From an uncultured Clostridia bacterium (GTDB lineage Bacteria; Bacillota; Clostridia; Lachnospirales; Lachnospiraceae), in contig CAMHMG010000154.1 of assembly GCA_946186175.1 (NCBI GenBank), positions 1 to 7,228 of the forward strand: a stretch of 7,228 bases of DNA, read 5' to 3'. The position numbers and the translations under genes were made by a program. Positions 1-4,600 of the stretch are shown in pieces (the stretch's first letter is position 1; each line of letters starts with the position of its first letter). Below the pieces are notes generated by a model. The model did no database searches, had not been told where the DNA came from, and saw only the letters and a program-made list of their open reading frames with translations.

Positions 1-915
1 CTTCTTCAGATTTGTGATAAGAGAACTACAATACCGGATGCTCTTAAGAAAGCAGATGAAGTATTACAGCAGGGTGTTCAGGGTGTTACTGATCTGATTC
101 AGAGTCCTGGAATAATCAATCTAGACTTTGCTGATATTCAGTCCGTAATGAGAGATAAGGGTATTGCTCATATTGGTATTGGTAGAGGAAGTGGAGAGGA
201 CAAGGCTGTTGAGGCTATTAAGCAGGCTATGGAATCACCTCTTCTTGAAACTACAGTTTCCGGTGCTACAGATATTATTATTAACTTTGCCGGTAATATC
301 GGAATGATTGAAGCATATGACGCAGTTAATTATCTTACTGAAGCTGCCGGTGATGATGTTAACATTATCTTCGGTACAGTTGATAATGAGACTATGGGTG
401 ATGAGGTCAGCATTACAATTATTGCTACCGGAATTGAAGCAGCAGCTACAAAGAAGGCATATGGTAGTTTTTCTCAGTCATCTATGCCTGCATTTACTAA
501 GCCGGTACAGCCTCAGGCAGCACAACAGGCACCTGGTACTCCGGTTGCTCCGACTGCTTCACCTTCTGTACAACCTATCCAGCAGTCTGTACAGCCGTTG
601 CAGAATCAGGTTGCAGCACAGGCTTCTGCATCACAATATAATCATCAGCCTGCTTATCGCCCGGCAGGGACAGGGGTTAATGCTCAGAGTGGTGGATTTA
701 ATCAGGGAGCACAGCAGACTCCGACATACAGTGGACAACCGGTGGCAGCACCTCAACCGAAACCTGCCGCAAAGCCATCATTCCTTAATGGTTCACAGGG
801 CAGCGCTGCTAATAATGGAACACAGGCTACTCCGGTATCAACAGTAAGACCTCAGGCTCCTCGTCAGGAAGCTGATGGAAGCATTAAGATACCTGAATTC
901 CTTAAGAGAAGATAA
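1..915 (+). CDS. ftsZ: Cell division protein FtsZ, 3' part (5' end outside window)
   Basis: Tubulin-like GTPase that polymerises into the Z-ring at midcell and, in sporulating cells, at the polar septum. The frame is open from base 1, giving 304 visible residues; the N-terminal GTP-binding part lies upstream of the window. Visible residues 1 to about 150 match the FtsZ C-terminal domain: a GVQGVTDLI stretch, then PGIINLDFADI, SPLLE, and DVNIIFGTV followed by IIATGI. Residues about 154-290 are a Gln/Pro/Ala-rich low-complexity segment, the intrinsically disordered linker. The last residues, GSIKIPEFLKRR, are the conserved C-terminal peptide that binds FtsA and other partners, so the 3' end is intact. 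An ATG at 148 falls inside the conserved domain and is not the real start. A strong terminator follows. The ftsZ to spoIIGA order is also known in Bacillus subtilis. Confidence 0.96.
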   Translation, partial: LLQICDKRTTIPDALKKADEVLQQGVQGVTDLIQSPGIINLDFADIQSVMRDKGIAHIGIGRGSGEDKAVEAIKQAMESPLLETTVSGATDIIINFAGNIGMIEAYDAVNYLTEAAGDDVNIIFGTVDNETMGDEVSITIIATGIEAAATKKAYGSFSQSSMPAFTKPVQPQAAQQAPGTPVAPTASPSVQPIQQSVQPLQNQVAAQASASQYNHQPAYRPAGTGVNAQSGGFNQGAQQTPTYSGQPVAAPQPKPAAKPSFLNGSQGSAANNGTQATPVSTVRPQAPRQEADGSIKIPEFLKRR

Positions 916-937
916 TATATTTAATATATGTTTTTTA

Positions 938-968
938 GAGATCGGATACTATGTCCGGTCTCTTTTTT
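938..968 (+). terminator. Intrinsic terminator after ftsZ
   Basis: GAGATCGGA (938-946) pairs with TCCGGTCTC (954-962) as a 9-bp stem with one T-G wobble and a 7-nt loop, followed directly by six T residues (963-968). It lies 23 bases after the ftsZ stop and should separate ftsZ transcription from the sporulation genes downstream. Confidence 0.9.
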
Positions 969-987
969 GCGTTTTAAAGACCTTGTT

Positions 988-1021
988 TTCGACTTTTTTT
1001 GCATATTGATGAAGATATACT
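988..1021 (+). promoter_or_regulatory. Candidate Spo0A-dependent spoIIG promoter
   Basis: TTCGACT (988-994) matches the Spo0A box in its reverse orientation (TTCGACA) at six of seven positions. A -10-like TATACT lies at 1016-1021, leaving 22 nt between a TTCGAC -35 element and the -10. In B. subtilis the spoIIG promoter is known for an overlong spacer of about 22 bp with 0A boxes over the -35 region, so this arrangement is suggestive. It sits between the ftsZ terminator and the repeats, about 320 bases upstream of spoIIGA. Only one imperfect 0A box is visible, so this remains a hypothesis. Confidence 0.35.
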
Positions 1022-1053
1022 TTACCATGAAAGTCCAAGATACCTGAGACCTT

Positions 1054-1071
1054 AGCGTACTTTAGTACGCT
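1054..1071. repeat. Short perfect inverted repeat within the array
   Basis: AGCGTAC (1054-1060) and GTACGCT (1065-1071) form a 7-bp hairpin with a TTTA loop. It lies in the 52-bp segment found only in front of the first B copy. No T-run follows, so it is not a terminator on the + strand. Confidence 0.7.
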
Positions 1072-1092
1072 TAGTTCGAAGTATGCAGAGCT

Positions 1093-1195
1093 AGCCGAGT
1101 CCGAAGGCGACGGCTGATTGGGTAACTTTCTGTATACAGCGACGCTTAGCGAATCCGAGCTCAAAGGGCGACAGATGAGCTTAGCATAGTCGTTT
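1093..1195. repeat. Repeat B, copy 1 (103 bp)
   Basis: Base-for-base identical to 1213-1315 in the given sequence. It begins AGCCGAGTCC and ends TAGTCGTTT. Perfect identity between adjacent copies indicates recent duplication or ongoing homogenisation. It contains the 10-bp palindrome CTGTATACAG and a GAGCTC site within the AGCTCA/TGAGCT inverted repeat. Confidence 0.95.
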
Positions 1196-1212
1196 ACCAT
1201 GAAAGTCCAAGA

Positions 1213-1315
1213 AGCCGAGTCCGAAGGCGACGGCTGATTGGGTAACTTTCTGTATACAGCGACGCTTAGCGAATCCGAGCTCAAAGGGCGACAGATGAGC
1301 TTAGCATAGTCGTTT
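1213..1315. repeat. Repeat B, copy 2 (103 bp)
   Basis: Second identical copy, 120 bp downstream of the first. Identity stops at 1315/1316, where copy 1 continues into element A (ACCATG) and this copy into a diverged version (TACATG) that leads to the spoIIGA Shine-Dalgarno. Confidence 0.95.
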
Positions 1316-1340
1316 TACATGCAAAGGACAGGAGAAAAAA

Positions 1341-2201
1341 TTGAAGGTTACAATTTATCTTGATCTTATTTTAATATTAGATTATCTGGTCAATTTCTAT
1401 GTCCTGTTTATAACGGGATATATTATACGTCAGAGGATAAGCATCATAAGAATTGGACTAGGAGCATTGTTTGGGACATTGGCATTTTTACCTTTTATGC
1501 TCTGTCCAAAACTTTTGGTCGGATTATCGGGAATAATTCTGACAATCGGAATCAGTATGGGAGCTGTTATGATATCGTTTGGTATAAGGTATGGGTTTAT
1601 TAAAAAATGGCTTCTATCCACCACTATTATGTTTCTGCTTGGAGGAATGATTCAGTTTGCAAAAGGTAAATTAAGAGTAGTATATATAGGATTTTATAAA
1701 TGGCTGATAATCTTTCTTTTTTGCATGATGGCAGGGACGGCTCTGTTTTTATTTTTATCTGCTAATAAAGATAAGGGTAAATATATCCGAGTTATAAAAA
1801 TAAGTCAAAGAGAAAGGATTGTTGAAGAACAAGTATTTGTCGACAGTGGAAATCGATTGTTGGACTTGCTTTATAGAAAACCGGTATTAATTCTTTCAAA
1901 AGAAGTTGTTAAAAGACTGGTTTCAAGGGAAGAATATGAGTACATCGATAAATGCAGCAGATTCCATTTCTTAGATTACAGCGATCCGACATTAATAAAA
2001 ATGCAAAAGAGCATATGCATTCATGAGCTCCCGTATAAGAGTGTGGGAAGAATATCAGGCAAAATGTTATGCTTTGTTGTTGATTCTGTAGAAGTTGTTG
2101 GGAGTAATAAGTATTATAAAAAACAACCTATTGCTGTTGCGGATGATAGATTGTTCAATGGGAAAAATTATAAAGGGTTAATTTTCCCCGATGAGTCTTA
2201 A
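1341..2201 (+). CDS. spoIIGA: SpoIIGA, membrane aspartic protease that processes pro-sigma-E
   Basis: Sporulation protease of 286 aa that cleaves the pro-sequence of sigma-E in the mother cell when signalled by forespore SpoIIR. The N-terminal half (residues about 4-140) is a run of five hydrophobic segments, the usual polytopic membrane domain; the opening resembles the MKIYLDVIW start of the B. subtilis protein. The C-terminal protease domain has the signature FVDSGN with catalytic Asp168, then KPVLILSKE, and the late block PYKSVG followed by FVVDSVEV. The length is slightly below the roughly 309 aa of B. subtilis. The start is TTG, chosen because AGGAG (1330-1334) lies 6 nt upstream and no in-frame ATG fits. 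sigE follows after 21 bases, as expected for the spoIIG operon. The ribosome binding site abuts a degenerate repeat element. Confidence 0.95.
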   Translation: MKVTIYLDLILILDYLVNFYVLFITGYIIRQRISIIRIGLGALFGTLAFLPFMLCPKLLVGLSGIILTIGISMGAVMISFGIRYGFIKKWLLSTTIMFLLGGMIQFAKGKLRVVYIGFYKWLIIFLFCMMAGTALFLFLSANKDKGKYIRVIKISQRERIVEEQVFVDSGNRLLDLLYRKPVLILSKEVVKRLVSREEYEYIDKCSRFHFLDYSDPTLIKMQKSICIHELPYKSVGRISGKMLCFVVDSVEVVGSNKYYKKQPIAVADDRLFNGKNYKGLIFPDES

Positions 2202-2222
2202 GTTGTTTGGAGGATATTTGGT

Positions 2223-2960
2223 GTGAATATTATTAATGGTGATAAATTTAAGTTTACTGTGATGAAGAATGTTGCAGGGATGTTTATTATGCCCAGAAAT
2301 GAAATACATTATATTGGCGGAGCGGATATCCTACCGGCGCCGCTAGAGGTTGATGAAGAAAAAGAGCTGCTGGAAAAGTTAGAGGAGACGGATAGCGCTG
2401 AAGTTAAGAGTATTTTGATAGAACATAATTTGAGACTGGTAGTATACATAGCAAAAAAATTTGATAACACAGGGGTTGGAGTTGAAGATCTAATATCAAT
2501 CGGTACTATTGGACTTATTAAAGCAGTTAATACATTTAAGATGGACAAGAAGATCAAACTTGCTACCTATGCATCGCGTTGTATAGAAAATGAGATACTG
2601 ATGTATCTTAGAAGAAGTGCAAAGACTAAGATGGAGGTATCTATTGATGAACCTCTTAATGTTGATTGGGATGGTAATGAGCTTTTATTATCAGATGTTT
2701 TAGGTACCGAGGAGGATGTTATTTATAGAAATATTGAAGATGAAGTAGATAAGGAATTACTTAAAAAAGCTATGGGGGTATTGTCAGATAGAGAGAAGAC
2801 AATTGTTGAACTGCGATATGGTTTGACAAATCCTAAAGGTGAGGAGCTGACTCAGAAAGAAGTTGCGGAATTGCTTGGCATTTCACAATCATACATATCA
2901 AGACTTGAGAAAAAGATCATGAAAAGACTCAAAAAAGAGATGATGCGTATAGGTTCATAA
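2223..2960 (+). CDS. sigE: RNA polymerase sigma-E precursor (pro-sigma-E), early mother-cell sigma factor
   Basis: Sporulation sigma factor of 245 aa that directs RNA polymerase to early mother-cell genes after SpoIIGA cleavage. The start is GTG with GGAGG at 2209-2213 and a 9-nt spacer. Residues 1-29 form the pro-sequence. By alignment with the B. subtilis VY|YIGG site, cleavage is predicted between His29 and Tyr30 in NEIHYIGGAD; the conserved Glu just upstream is present. Region 2 spans about 65-131, with NLRLVVYIAKKF, the core-binding DLISIGTIGLIKAV and the -10 recognition ATYASRCIENEILMYLRR. Then come the sigma-E/K family block DEPLNVDWDGNELLLSDVLG (143-162) and region 4 (about 176-240) with the helix-turn-helix TQKEVAELLGISQSYISRLE. 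It is co-transcribed with spoIIGA, its activator. Close similarity over the whole length makes the assignment secure. sigG follows after 134 bases. Confidence 0.97.
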   Translation: MNIINGDKFKFTVMKNVAGMFIMPRNEIHYIGGADILPAPLEVDEEKELLEKLEETDSAEVKSILIEHNLRLVVYIAKKFDNTGVGVEDLISIGTIGLIKAVNTFKMDKKIKLATYASRCIENEILMYLRRSAKTKMEVSIDEPLNVDWDGNELLLSDVLGTEEDVIYRNIEDEVDKELLKKAMGVLSDREKTIVELRYGLTNPKGEELTQKEVAELLGISQSYISRLEKKIMKRLKKEMMRIGS

Positions 2961-3015
2961 AAAAAGGAAATGATTTCCGCTGTAATTATGGAATAAATAA
3001 CATTAATAATGTGAA

Positions 3016-3083
3016 TCCTTAACCATAGGAGTTTTAACTCAGTCGGAGTTAAATCTCCGAGCGAGTCTTGACTGGTATAAGGA
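3016..3083 (+). promoter_or_regulatory. sigG leader structure that can pair the Shine-Dalgarno
   Basis: TCCTTAACCA (3016-3025) is complementary to TGGTATAAGGA (3073-3083), giving 10 pairs with a single bulged A at 3077. The 3' arm includes AAGGA of the AAGGAGG Shine-Dalgarno of sigG. Enclosed is a second hairpin: TTTAACTC (3033-3040) with GAGTTAAA (3046-3053), extended by GGAG (3028-3031) with CTCC (3055-3058) across a T-T mismatch. CTCC could alternatively pair with the GGAG of the Shine-Dalgarno. In B. subtilis a hairpin in the sigG leader is reported to limit translation, notably of spoIIG read-through RNA. A comparable role here is inference. Confidence 0.6.
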
Positions 3084-3094
3084 GGAAACATGAA

Positions 3095-3874
3095 ATGGCA
3101 CTTAATAAGGTCGTTATTTGCGGAGTTAATACAGCAAAATTGCCTCTTCTTACCAATGATGAAAAGAATGATCTGTTTATTAAGATTGAACAGGGAGATA
3201 CAAATGCCAGAGAGAAACTTATTGAGGGTAATCTTCGATTGGTTCTCTCAGTTATAAGAAGATTTCAAACTGCAGGTGAGAATGCTGATGATCTGTTTCA
3301 GGTTGGCTGTATAGGACTAATTAAAGCCATAGACAATTTTGACCGCAGTTTAAATGTTAGGTTTTCAACTTATGCGGTTCCAATGATAATTGGAGAGTGT
3401 AGACGATATCTTAGAGATAACAGTACCATAAGAGTATCACGTTCATTAAGAGATATCGCATATAAAGCTATATATGCTAAAGAAAAAATAATGGGAGAGG
3501 AGAACAGGGATGCCACTATTGATGAGATTGCCAAAGAGATTAATATGGAAAAGGAAATGGTAGTCATGGCATTAGATGCAATAGCTACTCCGGTTTCATT
3601 GTATGATCCGGTGTATCAGGATGGAGGAGATACACTTTATTTGATGGATCAGGTGAAAGACAAAAAGAATAAAGAAGAGTCATGGGTTGAGGATATAGCC
3701 TTAAAAGAAGCTATGAATAAGCTTACAGAAAGGGAATATAATATCATTAAATTAAGATTTTTTGAAGGGAAAACTCAGACTGAGGTGGCTGATGAAATAG
3801 CAATATCGCAGGCACAGGTCTCAAGACTTGAAAAATCTGCATTGAAAAACATGAAAAATTACTTGGATATATAA
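3095..3874 (+). CDS. sigG: RNA polymerase sigma-G, late forespore sigma factor
   Basis: Sporulation sigma factor of 259 aa that drives late forespore gene expression after engulfment. The start is ATG 3095, 9 nt after AAGGAGG (3079-3085), giving MALNKVVICGVNTAKLP, which aligns with the MSRNKVEICGVDTSKLP start of B. subtilis. The in-frame TTG at 3068 lies upstream of the ribosome binding site and an ATG at 3090 is out of frame. Region 2 (about 40-110) contains GNLRLVLSVIRRF, the core-binding DDLFQVGCIGLIKAIDNFD and the -10 recognition STYAVPMIIGECRRYLRDN. Region 3 starts at IRVSRSLRDIAYKA (112-125), followed by the sigma-G-typical DAIATPVSLYDPVYQDGGD (161-179). Region 4 ends with TQTEVADEIAISQAQVSRLE. 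Glu44 occupies the position of Asn45 in B. subtilis sigma-G. It lies directly downstream of sigE, as in other sporeformers. Confidence 0.96.
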   Translation: MALNKVVICGVNTAKLPLLTNDEKNDLFIKIEQGDTNAREKLIEGNLRLVLSVIRRFQTAGENADDLFQVGCIGLIKAIDNFDRSLNVRFSTYAVPMIIGECRRYLRDNSTIRVSRSLRDIAYKAIYAKEKIMGEENRDATIDEIAKEINMEKEMVVMALDAIATPVSLYDPVYQDGGDTLYLMDQVKDKKNKEESWVEDIALKEAMNKLTEREYNIIKLRFFEGKTQTEVADEIAISQAQVSRLEKSALKNMKNYLDI

Positions 3875-3875
3875 G

Positions 3876-3907
3876 AAAATACTTGAAAAATCAATGTATT
3901 TTATTGT
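3876..3907 (+). terminator. AT-rich terminator-like hairpin after sigG
   Basis: AAAATAC (3876-3882) pairs with GTATTTT (3896-3902), and inside it TTGA (3883-3886) pairs with TCAA (3891-3894), with one bulged T and an AAAA loop. The 3' arm ends in TTTT and is followed by ATTGT. It begins one base after the sigG stop. The stem is AT-rich and so weak, but its placement is right for the end of the sporulation cluster. Confidence 0.5.
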
Positions 3908-3932
3908 CAAAACTCTATAATTATGATATAAT
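3904..3932 (+). promoter_or_regulatory. Sigma-A promoter for the kinase-like gene and glgB
   Basis: TTGTCA (3904-3909) and a perfect TATAAT (3927-3932) are separated by exactly 17 nt, close to the vegetative sigma-A consensus. Transcription should start near 3939, leaving a leader of roughly 65-70 nt before ATG 4007. The -35 touches the preceding terminator hairpin. This separates the following genes from the sporulation operon and suggests expression in growing cells. Confidence 0.82.
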
Positions 3933-3953
3933 TTCTTTCGTATATTGTAACAA

Positions 3954-3981
3954 AACGAACAAATGATAAGTTTTGCTCGTT
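3954..3981 (+). other. Hairpin in the leader of the kinase-like gene
   Basis: AACGAACAAA (3954-3963) pairs with TTTGCTCGTT (3972-3981), 9 of 10 positions, with one A-C mismatch and an 8-nt loop. It lies between the predicted transcription start and the GGAGG at 3991-3995 and leaves the ribosome binding site free. No T-run follows. It could stabilise the mRNA or be incidental. Confidence 0.35.
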
Positions 3982-4006
3982 ATGCATAAAGGAGGCACAT
4001 TGATTT

Positions 4007-4576
4007 ATGAAACATTTAATATTGGTTACATCACCCCCAGCGTGTGGAAAGACCTTTATATCCAAGCAGCTCGCAAAAGCATTAACTAATTGTGTATATT
4101 TAGACAAAGATACACTTATAGTTTTATCAAAACAAATATTTAAAGTGGCGGGTGAAGAATATAATCGTTCCTCCGATTTCTTTCAGAGAGAGATTCGTGA
4201 CTATGAGTACTATTGTGTATTAGATCTTGCCATGGAGGCATTAGATTATAATGATACGGTATTGATCAATGCACCATTTACTGATGAGATCAGAGATGAT
4301 GCATATCTTGACTCGCTTAGAGCACGTCTTGCAAGACATGGCGCAGAGCTTGTTGTAATATGGGTCAATACCAGAGTTGAGGTATGTAAGGAACGAATGA
4401 TCAAACGTAACTCAGACAGAGATACGTGGAAATTAGAGCATTGGGATGAGTACATAGCAAGTTGTAATTTCAATCAGCCGGATAATATTAAGGAATTGAT
4501 AGTATTTGAGAATTCTTCTGAAGAAGAATTTAATGAATCAATTAAGAGAGTAGTTAAACAATTGCGCAATCAATAA
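4007..4576 (+). CDS. Small P-loop kinase-like protein, substrate unknown
   Basis: A 189-aa soluble protein with the fold signature of small P-loop phosphotransferases (the broad zeta-toxin, gluconate kinase and chloramphenicol phosphotransferase type group, often labelled AAA family ATPase). It opens with a beta strand, LILVTS, leading into the Walker A loop SPPACGKT (residues 9-16), where Ser replaces the usual first Gly. LDKDT (32-36) is the usual position of the acidic residues contacting substrate or magnesium. VLINAPF (85-91) is a Walker B-like strand. VVIWVN (116-121) precedes a lid-like stretch, CKERMIKRNSDRDTWK, rich in Arg and Lys. No membrane segment or signal peptide is seen. ATG 4007 follows GGAGG (3991-3995) at 11 nt, slightly long. 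glgB starts 24 bases downstream, so the two are probably co-transcribed from the promoter at 3904-3932. A link to glycogen metabolism is only suggested by position. Confidence 0.8.
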   Translation: MKHLILVTSPPACGKTFISKQLAKALTNCVYLDKDTLIVLSKQIFKVAGEEYNRSSDFFQREIRDYEYYCVLDLAMEALDYNDTVLINAPFTDEIRDDAYLDSLRARLARHGAELVVIWVNTRVEVCKERMIKRNSDRDTWKLEHWDEYIASCNFNQPDNIKELIVFENSSEEEFNESIKRVVKQLRNQ

Positions 4577-4600
4577 ATAAGCAAAAAGCAGGAGAACGAT

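Larger units (their letters stand above)
1021..1330. repeat. Palindrome-rich intergenic direct-repeat array
   Basis: This fills most of the gene-free stretch 916-1340. Element A (20 bp, starting TTTACCATGAAAG) occurs at 1021-1040 and 1193-1212, and a degenerate copy begins near 1313. Element B (103 bp) occurs identically at 1093-1195 and 1213-1315, exactly 120 bp apart. Between the first A and first B lies a 52-bp insert carrying a separate hairpin. Each B copy contains the palindrome CTGTATACAG, AGCCG/CGGCT arms and AGCTCA/TGAGCT arms. Each also has two related modules of the form CCGAG(N7-8)GGCGAC(N3)TGA spaced 60 bp apart (starts 1095, 1155, 1215, 1275). The 3' edge merges into the spoIIGA ribosome binding site. 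The reverse strand is open for 111 codons across the array, but this follows from the 120-bp period being divisible by three. Its nature (mobile non-coding repeat, RNA element or other) cannot be decided here. Confidence 0.9.

Noticed and set aside
308..847. Second open frame overlapping ftsZ
   Set aside because: Its Leu/Arg/His-rich product is the shifted reading of the Gln/Pro-rich FtsZ linker; ftsZ itself is clear in the other frame.
949..1284. A 111-codon open frame on the minus strand across the repeat array
   Set aside because: It needs a TTG start, has no clear ribosome binding site, is simply a translation of the 120-bp repeat, and ends inside the ftsZ terminator. It resembles no protein I know.
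1021..1315. CRISPR array
   Set aside because: There are only two long identical copies with a 120-bp period, no short repeats alternating with unique spacers, and no cas genes.
2966..2978. Small hairpin GGAAA/TTTCC after sigE as a terminator
   Set aside because: It has only five base pairs and no T-run downstream. It would not terminate, which fits read-through into sigG.
2981..3009. Candidate sigma-F/sigma-G promoter upstream of sigG (TGTAAT with CATTAATAA, or GGAATAAATA as a -10)
   Set aside because: Each candidate matches only part of the forespore consensus, and no -35/-10 pair with proper spacing stands out. A sigG promoter is expected here but cannot be assigned.
3068..3094. Upstream in-frame TTG start for sigG
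   Set aside because: It has no Shine-Dalgarno, its codons run through the real AAGGAGG, and the extra nine residues are absent from sigma-G proteins.
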